This document shows, in pieces, positions 18,200 to 26,555 of a stretch of 64,000 nucleotides of DNA (position 1 is its first letter; the number at the start of each line of letters is the position of its first letter). This DNA comes from Promethearchaeia archaeon (GTDB lineage Archaea > Asgardarchaeota > Lokiarchaeia > Sigyniarchaeales > SOKP01), in NCBI GenBank assembly GCA_029856045.1, contig JAHQWG010000028.1:142547-206546 (forward strand). The letters run 5' to 3'. A model generated the notes under the pieces. The model was not told where the DNA came from and did no database searches. It worked only from the letters and a program-made list of their open reading frames with translations. Both the position numbers and the translations under genes were made by a program.

Positions 18200-18601
18200 C
18201 TATTCAATTATCTCAATTTTCTGAGCATTACCTCTTTGAATTAATGTTTCAATTACATTATCAATATTTAAACCATCAGGAATAGGTGCAATCACATTCC
18301 ATATCGCTAATTTTCCTTTCTCAATAACGATTGCTTCACCGTAAATAAGAGAAATATTTAATTCACCTATGGTTTTTGCAATTAGTGCTAATGAACCCGC
18401 AACATCATTCATATAAATTTTTAATTTAACAGTGTCTTTTTCTCCAGTCCAACCTACGGGATAGATTCGAATTTCTTTCTTCTCACTATCTGCTATCATC
18501 ATTATTTGGGTTGCATCCTCGATCCCTAACGATTTTCGGAAGATATTTGGAATTACTATTCTTCCTCTTGTATCAATATTGAGAATTCGTGCTTCTTTCA
18601 T
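18200..18601 (-). CDS. AbrB/SpoVT DNA-binding domain fused to ACT-like domain
   Basis: A 133-residue regulator. Residues 1-50 form a swapped-hairpin AbrB domain (LNIDTRGRIVIPNIFRKSLGI, with strand AEKKEIRIYPV-like continuation), and 56-133 look like an ACT domain (VKLKIYMNDVAGSLALIAKTIGELNISLIYGEAIV, an ACT beta-alpha-beta pattern with the Asn-Asp-x-x-Gly turn). ACT domains usually sense amino acids or other small ligands, so this is likely a ligand-responsive transcription factor. It lies between the large coiled-coil gene and the small coiled-coil gene on the same strand and may autoregulate this block. The AbrB call is strong, the ACT call good, and the ligand unknown. Confidence 0.88.
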   Translation of the reverse strand: MKEARILNIDTRGRIVIPNIFRKSLGIEDATQIMMIADSEKKEIRIYPVGWTGEKDTVKLKIYMNDVAGSLALIAKTIGELNISLIYGEAIVIEKGKLAIWNVIAPIPDGLNIDNVIETLIQRGNAQKIEIIE

Positions 18602-18686
18602 ATGTGCTTCTTTCCAAAATTTTTGTAAAATCTTAATTTATTAATAAAAAATTCTCAAAACTTGTTTAAAAATATTACTTAATCAT

Positions 18687-21600
18687 TCATATTTTCTCTT
18701 CTTTTTGCTTTCTTAATAAGAGATATAAAATAATAACGACTGTAATTATTAGCGGAAAAAACACTGCCAAAGGGTTTCCTCCTGTTAAATTATTGAGGGC
18801 TAAAGAAATTGTAAACAAAGCGGCAATTAAAGAGATAACTGATCCATATTGACTGGCAACGAATCTTAATCTATTAAGGATCTCATAAAATTTGAAGTTT
18901 GTGGTTTTAATAACTTTTAACTTAGCAGGATTTAAACTATCAATAATTTCAGGATTCTCATAATATAACTGAAGTTCAGGGTCATATTTTCCTGGTAAAG
19001 CATTTTCACCAATCAATGTGATAATATATGTTTGGATTTTATCTTTTTTAATTTTAAGTTCGCGCGCCAAAAAAGATATTGTTATATATTCGTCTTTAAC
19101 CGCTTTAATAACAATTTTTACATAACTTTTAAGTATTAATTGCTCTAATTTTTTAATTTTCTCATTAATTATCTCATCATACTCATGCAGAAAATGTTTA
19201 AAATCGTCAAAAAGAAATTTATTTTTTGTATTGAATGTAGGAGATGATTTTTTGAATTCTTTTTTAAGTTTAGATGTTTCGTTTTCAATATATTTTAATC
19301 TTTCACGTATTTTTTTTACCCTTCTTTGAACCATAATACTTGTAGATTTAAAATCTTTAATTTCTAATTTGTCTTCAACTTTTCGTTCTAAGGATCCAAG
19401 CATTTGATTAAGTATAACCTGGTTTCTATTTATAAAATGCATCAAATCTTCTTTTAAAGCGTCATTTTTAATCAAGTCTAATTTTTTTGATAAATTTTCC
19501 TTAAATTCTTCAAATTCTTTATTAAATTGATGCTTCTTAAAAACAAGTTCTTCTCGAATTTCAGAATTTGATATTTTTAAACTTTCATTCTCTACCATCA
19601 TGGTACTAATTTTTTGTTCAATCTCATTCAAAGAAATTTTCCTAGTTTCTGATAATTTTAAGATTTTACCGCTAAAATTATTTATAAGTTTATCATAATC
19701 GTTTATTTTTTCAGCTTCGTCTTGAAATAATTTATTTAATTCCCGTAATTGGATTCTTAAAGAGTTGAATTCTTCACCGATGAAACTTACAAGTTGATTA
19801 AAAATTATTGTATTTTTGTTAATTTCATTAATAATATTCCTATATCTATTAAGTTCAGTATTAAAAAAATTTTTATTCGCTATGAAATCATCTCTATTTG
19901 TATTTATTCCAATTTTTAAAATTTCATTTTGGTAACTTCTTTCTAAATTTAATTGCTGGTTATTAAATTCTTCTATTCTATTTTGAATTTCTAAAACATT
20001 AACTTTAAGAGATTTATTTTTTATTGCAGATTCATATAGAGATACTAATTTTCCGAAATTATTTCCTAATTTCTCTATTTGTTTTTCTATAAAATTTCTC
20101 AATTGTTTATTCTTATAATAGTTATCTGTGAATACAAGGAGTTCCTTGTTATTTTCATCCAATTCTCCATCTAATTTTGTAATTTCTATCATTTCATTGA
20201 TTCTTTCGATCAATATATTACATTTTAGATTTAATTTTTTCTTTAAATCATCCAGTTTTATGAGATTTGTATGGGATTGCGAGGTATTTGACAGAATCTC
20301 TTGTTTAATAATCTCATTTGTATATCTATTTTTTAAATCATTCAAATTATTTTTAAATAGATCTATGAATTTATTCCATGATAACATACATAACTTTGAT
20401 TTCTCTTGAAAATCTACTACAATTTTAGCAAGTTCTTTTACTTTATCTTTAACTTTTTCATTGAGATCTGAATAATTTTTAGAAAGTTCAGCAATTCGAG
20501 ATTTTAAATTGGCGATTTTAAGTTTTTGATAATTTAAATCTTTCGCACATTCATTTTCTTTCTTTCTTAATTGTTCTTCTAAAATGGAAATATTGCTTTT
20601 TATAAAATTATCAAATTCTTTTAATTTCTCAAGTTCCCGTTCTTGAATAACTTTATCTTCAATAGAATTTCGATAATTATCAAATTTCTCAATTATTTTC
20701 TGCTCTAATTTATTCCAATCCTCTTGAATTTTTTTTAGAAGTAGAAAAAGTTTTCTCTTACTCTTCAAATGTTCCTTTAATTGAGATTGGGATTTTTTAA
20801 TTAATTCTAATTTTTCATTTAAAAGCTTCTCAGTTTTTTCTTCAATAATTTCCAGTGCCAGTTGATATTTTTTTTCCTTTAAGATTAAATCAACTGTGTT
20901 TTTGAGTTCATTAATCATCATAGAAGTACTTTGTTCTATTTCCTTTATTTCATTTTTATCATTTTCATAAATCTTAAATCCTTCTAGGAAATAATCAATA
21001 AATGTATCTGCATCTTCTTTAATTGATATCCATTTTGAGATAACCTTCTTTTGCGTTTTTTGAATGGATTTTTCTTTAGAAGTAATTTTATGTGATATTT
21101 TATAGATTTGCGTATCTAATTTCGTGATTTCTGAATTAAGATGTTCGCAAACTTTTAATAATTGTTGAACAATTCCATTAGAATATGATTTCTCTAGGGA
21201 TTCTCTAAATAAATTTTTAAAGTGGTCAATTAAAGAATAAATCTTTTGTTCATTTTTATCAATTAAATCTTCTAACTTATTCAAAATTAATTTGAAATTT
21301 TTTAGATTTTCTTTTTCCTTGAAAATTTCATTAAAATAATTTTGTAAATTAAAATATTTGCCTCGAATTTCTGAATAATTCTTGTTCCATTCCACTATCT
21401 CATTGGATAACTGATAATTTGGATTTATGTATTTAAAATCTGTAGAAAAGGAATTTTCAATATTTTCATTTAAAAAATCGGCTTCCATTAAAGCATTTTT
21501 TACATTATATTTTAACCTTTCTCTTGCTAAATCGAATTCATTTACAAGTATTAAGCTTTTAATCTCTTCTTTAATCTTTTTTGGTGTATCTTTTAATTTG

Positions 21601-23117
21601 ATTATTATATTATAAATATCTGTTTTTATTTCCTCCAATTTAAATTTTTCATTAATTATTTCTTCGCTATTTATATTAGAATCAATTCTAATTACTTCAG
21701 AAATAAATTTGTCTTTATATAGATAATATTTGCTAAAAAAAATCATGTTTTTCCGAAGAATTCGACCTAGGAAAAAGTTGTGCGAAATTAAATCTTCTGT
21801 TAGAAGGATCAAATCCCTAATTTTTTTTGGCTTATTTGGGTAATTGTATTTGTAGTCATTCAGAAGTTTATTTAAATAGATAACGCTATTATTTTTTATC
21901 GATGCATATACTGATTTAGCTAAATATGCATTTTCTCGGGTTAAATTTCTTAAATAATTATTAAATTCAATTTCATTATCTAAAATCTCCAAATTAAAGT
22001 TGTATTTCTGATTAATATGTCTGAGAATTTCTGGTATTCCCTCATTTATTCCTAACTCTTTTTTTAAAATATTTAAGTCTAAAGAAGTATTTATATCAAA
22101 ATGTCTAAAAGCAGTTCTCTCAACTTCTTCAATAAATTTAGACCAAATAAATGAGCACATTAAAATAATTTTCGAAATATCCATTAATTTCAAGGTATTA
22201 AATGAACTATAATCATGATTTAAGCCTTTAATTTTCGTTGAGAGAAAAGAATAAATCTTTCCACGATTGTAATCAAAGAACCAGGAATAATTTTCCAAAA
22301 CATAAATAATCCAAAATGTTTCATTTATTTTCCCAACATTTTCCTTAAAACTAAAACCTCCATCATTTTGTTGAAATTGGTGTAAATATTTTAAGTGTTT
22401 AGTCTCAATATCAGAAATTAAATCAAAATATTTAAGACTAAGTAATTGAAATACTATGGAATATTTCTTTTTTAAATCATTAAAATATTTTAAAAACACA
22501 TTTTGTTCTAATTTGATATCAAAATCTAGAAGAATCAATGCTTCTATTACGAAAAAACTTGTTCTAATAGGCGTTGTTTTTTGGCAAATTGTACAATTTT
22601 TGTTTAAACAATGAATAAAACGCCCTTTATCTCTGGTCTTATAAATAAAATTAATAATCTTTTCTTTTATATTTTCTCTTGAATGTGTAGATAAATAGGC
22701 ATCTAATTGTCCTAATAAATTTAAACTGGCTAAAGCAAAAAAGGTTGACCAATTATCTGGTTTTCTCTGTTTAGATTCAGGGGAAAACTTAAATCCTAGG
22801 GAATTTTCTTCAAAAATTTCACATCCTGTTATGAAATTAATGATCTTTTTGAGATTTATAGATATATCTTCCCTCAAATATTTCCCCAATAAAAGAAACC
22901 AATATATATTCTCTAAATTCAGATTTCTGAAATTTAATAATTTTTTTTCAAAAAAACGATAAATTTTCACAATCTTATCATATTCAGGTATAAAAAAACT
23001 TCCTATATCGTCATCTATGGCAAAAGTAAATGATCTAAACGGCTTCTTTTTGAATACCGTTACATACGGATAGGCAGAATTATCTTTTACCTTTGCCATG
23101 TTATTGTGCTCAACCAA
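18687..23117 (-). CDS. giant coiled-coil protein: N-terminal alpha/alpha-toroid, winged helix, C-terminal membrane hairpin
   Basis: A protein of 1476 residues. Residues about 60-350 look like a terpenoid-cyclase/prenyltransferase alpha/alpha toroid, with QW-type repeats such as LHQFQQNDGGFSF and a HCLNKNCTIC cluster that could bind zinc. Residues about 400-1330 are almost continuous Lys/Glu/Asn-rich coiled coil. A winged-helix-like segment follows (about 1335-1400, ITISFLARELKIKKDKIQTYI), then two hydrophobic stretches near 1422-1438 and 1447-1468 ending in LLLRKQKEEKI. The topology predicts a cytoplasmic rod anchored at its C-terminus. It is 85 bases upstream of the AbrB-ACT gene. It resembles no characterised protein known to me; similarity to golgin-like tethers is architectural only. 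Confidence 0.85.
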   Translation of the reverse strand: MVEHNNMAKVKDNSAYPYVTVFKKKPFRSFTFAIDDDIGSFFIPEYDKIVKIYRFFEKKLLNFRNLNLENIYWFLLLGKYLREDISINLKKIINFITGCEIFEENSLGFKFSPESKQRKPDNWSTFFALASLNLLGQLDAYLSTHSRENIKEKIINFIYKTRDKGRFIHCLNKNCTICQKTTPIRTSFFVIEALILLDFDIKLEQNVFLKYFNDLKKKYSIVFQLLSLKYFDLISDIETKHLKYLHQFQQNDGGFSFKENVGKINETFWIIYVLENYSWFFDYNRGKIYSFLSTKIKGLNHDYSSFNTLKLMDISKIILMCSFIWSKFIEEVERTAFRHFDINTSLDLNILKKELGINEGIPEILRHINQKYNFNLEILDNEIEFNNYLRNLTRENAYLAKSVYASIKNNSVIYLNKLLNDYKYNYPNKPKKIRDLILLTEDLISHNFFLGRILRKNMIFFSKYYLYKDKFISEVIRIDSNINSEEIINEKFKLEEIKTDIYNIIIKLKDTPKKIKEEIKSLILVNEFDLARERLKYNVKNALMEADFLNENIENSFSTDFKYINPNYQLSNEIVEWNKNYSEIRGKYFNLQNYFNEIFKEKENLKNFKLILNKLEDLIDKNEQKIYSLIDHFKNLFRESLEKSYSNGIVQQLLKVCEHLNSEITKLDTQIYKISHKITSKEKSIQKTQKKVISKWISIKEDADTFIDYFLEGFKIYENDKNEIKEIEQSTSMMINELKNTVDLILKEKKYQLALEIIEEKTEKLLNEKLELIKKSQSQLKEHLKSKRKLFLLLKKIQEDWNKLEQKIIEKFDNYRNSIEDKVIQERELEKLKEFDNFIKSNISILEEQLRKKENECAKDLNYQKLKIANLKSRIAELSKNYSDLNEKVKDKVKELAKIVVDFQEKSKLCMLSWNKFIDLFKNNLNDLKNRYTNEIIKQEILSNTSQSHTNLIKLDDLKKKLNLKCNILIERINEMIEITKLDGELDENNKELLVFTDNYYKNKQLRNFIEKQIEKLGNNFGKLVSLYESAIKNKSLKVNVLEIQNRIEEFNNQQLNLERSYQNEILKIGINTNRDDFIANKNFFNTELNRYRNIINEINKNTIIFNQLVSFIGEEFNSLRIQLRELNKLFQDEAEKINDYDKLINNFSGKILKLSETRKISLNEIEQKISTMMVENESLKISNSEIREELVFKKHQFNKEFEEFKENLSKKLDLIKNDALKEDLMHFINRNQVILNQMLGSLERKVEDKLEIKDFKSTSIMVQRRVKKIRERLKYIENETSKLKKEFKKSSPTFNTKNKFLFDDFKHFLHEYDEIINEKIKKLEQLILKSYVKIVIKAVKDEYITISFLARELKIKKDKIQTYIITLIGENALPGKYDPELQLYYENPEIIDSLNPAKLKVIKTTNFKFYEILNRLRFVASQYGSVISLIAALFTISLALNNLTGGNPLAVFFPLIITVVIILYLLLRKQKEEKI

Positions 23118-23223
23118 ATAATTATTTGTTGCAAAATCTAAATTAGATATAAAAAATTTAAAATAAAAAATTATTGTAAAAAAAATTCAAGTATTGTTTA
23201 TTAAAGGAAAAATTTTAATCTTT

Positions 23224-23946
23224 TCAAACAATTTTTCCCGCAATTACTTTAATACCCTGCTTTACAATTTGCTCATAATTATTTTGTGTAATTTCCAAGC
23301 AAATAATCATTAACTCGTCGTAGTTCCTATTAAATTGATACTTGTATAATTCTGCCTTTTTAATAAGTTGATAAGCGTCTCTATTGTCTGCATGGAATTT
23401 TATTTCAATTAAAATCGTTTTATTGTTCTGAATCAATATATCGATATCAGTTGAATAATTTTCCCAAAATACTTTACCTTCTTTATCATTTAGTTTTTCT
23501 TTTTTAATTTCACTTGTATTTATACTTTCTTGAATTAAATTATCATTTAAGAAGTATAAAATAGCATTTTCCAACCCTATACCGCCTCGACGTCCTAACG
23601 AGTTTATAGAAGCTTGTAACTGGACTCTTTCTTCTCTGGCTATTTCAAAACCCTTATTCATCTCTTTAATTAATGCTTCAAAACGATTATCTACGGCTTC
23701 AAATCGCTTATCTACGGCTTCAAATCGGTTATTCATTTGCTCTTGAAGGGTTTCGAATCGTTTATCCATGGCTTCAAATCGCTTATCTACGGCTTCAAAT
23801 CTTCTGTCGGAATGTTCAATAATTCTTATAATATCTTCTTTTGTAGCAACTACTCCAGAGAGCGCAGTTATTATTGCACCCTTTATCTCGTCGTCTTCCC
23901 TTATTAACTTTGGTAAAAGTTTTAACAACTCGTTTTTATCGATCAA
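23224..23946 (-). CDS. DUF3782-type protein: heptad repeats plus PD-(D/E)xK nuclease-like domain
   Basis: A 240-residue protein. Residues 45-95 repeat the heptad RFEAVDK/RFEAMDK, forming a trimer-like coiled coil encoded by near-identical 21-base units. After GRRGGIGLENAI (about 120) comes a nuclease-like core with STDIDILIQNNKTILIEIKF, matching the D-x(n)-ExK pattern of PD-(D/E)xK enzymes. This domain order is typical of the DUF3782/DUF1626 group found widely in archaea and cyanobacteria, whose role is unknown. It is the first gene of the minus-strand block, 106 bases upstream of the giant coiled-coil gene and divergent from the G1PDH-like gene. Membership in the same transcript is possible but unproven. 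Confidence 0.8.
   Translation of the reverse strand: MIDKNELLKLLPKLIREDDEIKGAIITALSGVVATKEDIIRIIEHSDRRFEAVDKRFEAMDKRFETLQEQMNNRFEAVDKRFEAVDNRFEALIKEMNKGFEIAREERVQLQASINSLGRRGGIGLENAILYFLNDNLIQESINTSEIKKEKLNDKEGKVFWENYSTDIDILIQNNKTILIEIKFHADNRDAYQLIKKAELYKYQFNRNYDELMIICLEITQNNYEQIVKQGIKVIAGKIV
23674..23810 (-). repeat. in-frame 21-base repeats encoding RFEAVDK heptads
   Basis: Six to seven units related to GCTTCAAATCGCTTATCTACG (plus-strand sense) occur inside the DUF3782 gene. Units near 23697, 23718, 23770 and 23791 are almost identical, while those around 23680 and 23740 have drifted. Unit length equals seven codons, so copy number can change without breaking the frame. Confidence 0.8.
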
Positions 23947-24177
23947 TTTTATTCTCCAGTTAATAATATAAAATAAGACTTATATTTTTAAATATATCTG
24001 CTCAAAGAAGTTATAATAGTCATCTAAAATTTTAAGAATTGCTGCAATAATATTCGGTTTCAAGAATAAAATTATTAAAATTAGGAAAAACGCAAAAAAT
24101 CGTAAGATAATTAGTTCTGTTTATTTTTTTAATTTATTTAATAATATTTTTAATTTTTAATAATTACTATTTTTATT

Positions 24178-25221
24178 ATGGCTGAAAAACCTATTTTTGG
24201 AAATTGGCTCTCAATTGAAAAAATTAACTCTCTCGAGAAATATATTTTAGTCACAATGGAAGAACCATGGAAAATTATAGAACCAAAAATCACACAAAAA
24301 CCAATTTTCCTTAAATTTAATAATAATATGGCAATCGACCATTTAAAAGCATTAGCTTTGAGTTTTGACCCTAATATTTTAAAAAATTGTAGTTTAATAG
24401 GGATTGGTGGAGGAACATCTTGTGATACTGCAAAATTTTTAGCTTGGTATTTAAGAGATAAATTTGATTTAAATTTAGACTTACTATTGATTCCATCAAT
24501 TATTTCTGTGGATGCCTTCTTATGTTCTTCAATTGCCGTAAGAATTAATAGTAAAGTAAAATATATTGGAGAAATCCATCCAAAAGAAATTTTGATCGAT
24601 TATAATTTAATCCAAAGTGCTCCTCCATTTTTAAACAGAGCAGGAGTTTCGGATACAATTTCAATAATTACAGCGTTAGGAGATTGGAGACTCGCCAGAG
24701 ATGAAATAAATGAAAAATTTAACCAAGATGTATTTAATCGAGCAAAAAAGATTGCTAAAAATTTAATGGAAGCAAGAACTGAAATTAAGGATGTGACAGA
24801 AAAAGGAATTAAAGCTTTAGTTGATGGTTTTTATAATGAAGTTGTACTTTGTGAAGAATGGGGGAATGCAAGGCCTGAAGAAGGAAGCGAACATTTTCTT
24901 GCATATTGCCTAGAATCAATTACTCATAAACATTATATTCACGGTAATTTAATTGGCATGAATATACTAATTAGTCTCTTTCTACAAGAAGAATATGCGG
25001 AATTTCCAATTGAAGAAATAAAACAATTTTTTGAATATATTAAAATAAATATTACTCCTGAAAAGCAGCATATTTCTTATAATAATATTAGAAAAGCTTT
25101 AAAAAAAATTAAAAAGTATGTTATTTCCGAAAAATTACCTTATTCAATATATAATTCCTCAAAATTAATCCTAAATAATAAAAAGATTGATGAAATCATT
25201 AAATTCTTAAAAGCAATTTAG
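24178..25221 (+). CDS. AraM / glycerol-1-phosphate dehydrogenase-like Fe/Zn dehydrogenase
   Basis: A 347-residue member of the DHQS/Fe-ADH superfamily. The NAD(P)-binding GIGGGTSCDTAK (about 77-88) and SVDAFLCSSIAVR (about 113-125) precede the metal ligands: Asp in AGVSDTISIITALGDW, His in EGSEHF and His in YIHGNLIGMN. These match the Asp-His-His set of sn-glycerol-1-phosphate dehydrogenase, which makes the archaeal lipid backbone from DHAP. The substrate loop differs from canonical EgsA, where S-H-D-G-I-A-S-P is usual, and the neighbours are amino-sugar-type enzymes, so another sugar phosphate or cyclitol is possible. It starts at ATG with no clear SD. It is upstream of the Gfo/Idh gene in the same direction, with a 250-base spacer. 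Confidence 0.75.
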   Translation: MAEKPIFGNWLSIEKINSLEKYILVTMEEPWKIIEPKITQKPIFLKFNNNMAIDHLKALALSFDPNILKNCSLIGIGGGTSCDTAKFLAWYLRDKFDLNLDLLLIPSIISVDAFLCSSIAVRINSKVKYIGEIHPKEILIDYNLIQSAPPFLNRAGVSDTISIITALGDWRLARDEINEKFNQDVFNRAKKIAKNLMEARTEIKDVTEKGIKALVDGFYNEVVLCEEWGNARPEEGSEHFLAYCLESITHKHYIHGNLIGMNILISLFLQEEYAEFPIEEIKQFFEYIKINITPEKQHISYNNIRKALKKIKKYVISEKLPYSIYNSSKLILNNKKIDEIIKFLKAI

Positions 25222-25471
25222 ATGGATATTTGATTTGATTAATAAATTCCGATTTAATCATATTTAAGCTCAGTTAAGTCGATCATCCACGGAAAAATTT
25301 TTTTATTATTATTGAAGTGTAATTTGACAATTTTTAACAAAATTAAATTACTGATCTACTGACAAAAGTACATTACTACTAACAATAAAGGATAAATAAA
25401 TTAAAAATAAAATAATCTTTAATTCACTTAATTAATAACTTTTATTGAATTTCAATACAGAGGAAGAAATA

Positions 25472-26521
25472 ATGCAAAACTTAAAGGTTGGGATTATAGG
25501 TTCCGGTTTTATTGCTGAACATCATTGTTATGCATATAGTTTATTACCAAATGTGGAGTTGATGGCAATGTCTTCTTTATTAGAAAATAAGGCAAAAGAA
25601 TTGATGAAAAAATATAACATACCTGGAAAGCCCTATAAAGATTATAATGAGTTATTAAAATTGGATTTGGACGTTGTATCACTATGTATTCCTAATTTTC
25701 TCCATAAACAGGGTGCAATTGATGTTTTGAAATCGGGAAAGCATGTTTTTGTGGAAAAACCGTTAGCAAGAACCGTTGAAGAGGGTAAAGCAATGTTGAT
25801 GGCTGCGAATAAAGCGAATAAACAAATTTTTTATTGTGAAAATAACATGTATGCGCCATCTTTTTCAAAGGTAAAAGAGATAATTGAAGAAGGTGCTTTA
25901 GGGAAAATATATATGGGAAGAGGAAAGGAACAGCATAGCGGCCCTCATTCTGCTTGGTTTTATAAAGCAGATAAAGCTGGAGGTGGATGTATATTAGATC
26001 TTGGAGTTCATGATGTTGCGTGTCTTATTTGGTATTTAAATTGTGAGGTAGAAAAGGTATTTTGCCAAACAACTATAACTCTGCCAGATAGAGGTGAGTT
26101 TGGAAAATGCAATGTAGAAGATAATGCTGTGGGGATATTGTATTTTAAAAATGGAGCACAGGTTGTAATTGAAGAATCTTGGACTGCTCCGGGAGGTTAT
26201 AATATGAGATTTGAACTTTATGGCACTGATGGACAAATCATAGTTGATCCCTCTAGAAATAATCTTTGTGTTGTCTATAGCGAAAAAAGTTATGGATATG
26301 TAGTAGAAAAAGCTGGTTCAACTAAGGGATGGACATTTCCTGTCCCTGAAGAAGCTTGGGTATTTGGATATCCACAAGAAATAAAACAATTTACTAAATG
26401 TATTTTGGAAAATAAAAAACCACTAACAGACGGAGCTTATGGTCTAAAAGTTTTAAATATAATCGAAACATTGTATAAGAGCGCTAAATCTGGAAAAATT
26501 GAGTGGGTTCCATCTCTTTAA
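25472..26521 (+). CDS. Gfo/Idh/MocA-family oxidoreductase
   Basis: An NAD(P)-dependent sugar or cyclitol dehydrogenase of 349 residues. The N-terminal Rossmann fold has VGIIGSGFIAEHH, then VSLCIPNFLHKQGAI and the family signature HVFVEKPLA with its conserved Lys. The C-terminal domain contains GGGCILDLGVHDVACLIWYL, with the substrate-site His/Asp. The frame can be extended to TTG at 25445, but ATG at 25472 follows an AGAGGA SD at proper spacing and gives the normal family N-terminus. It is convergent with the DegT aminotransferase over a 34-base gap. In many organisms this pair makes 3-keto or amino sugars, which fits the nearby deacetylases, but the exact substrate is unknown. Confidence 0.92.
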   Translation: MQNLKVGIIGSGFIAEHHCYAYSLLPNVELMAMSSLLENKAKELMKKYNIPGKPYKDYNELLKLDLDVVSLCIPNFLHKQGAIDVLKSGKHVFVEKPLARTVEEGKAMLMAANKANKQIFYCENNMYAPSFSKVKEIIEEGALGKIYMGRGKEQHSGPHSAWFYKADKAGGGCILDLGVHDVACLIWYLNCEVEKVFCQTTITLPDRGEFGKCNVEDNAVGILYFKNGAQVVIEESWTAPGGYNMRFELYGTDGQIIVDPSRNNLCVVYSEKSYGYVVEKAGSTKGWTFPVPEEAWVFGYPQEIKQFTKCILENKKPLTDGAYGLKVLNIIETLYKSAKSGKIEWVPSL

Positions 26522-26555
26522 GAAAAGATTAAGCTAAAAATTTATCTTTTTAAAC

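Noticed and set aside
19000-19100. Similarity of the winged-helix segment in the giant protein to DDRGK1/UFL1 of the UFMylation pathway
   Set aside because: The pattern is shared by many PCI-like winged helices, and no UFM1, E1 or E2 gene is nearby; too weak to claim.
23674-23810. CRISPR-like short repeats
   Set aside because: The repeats are contiguous 21-base units in frame within a coding sequence, with no unique spacers between.
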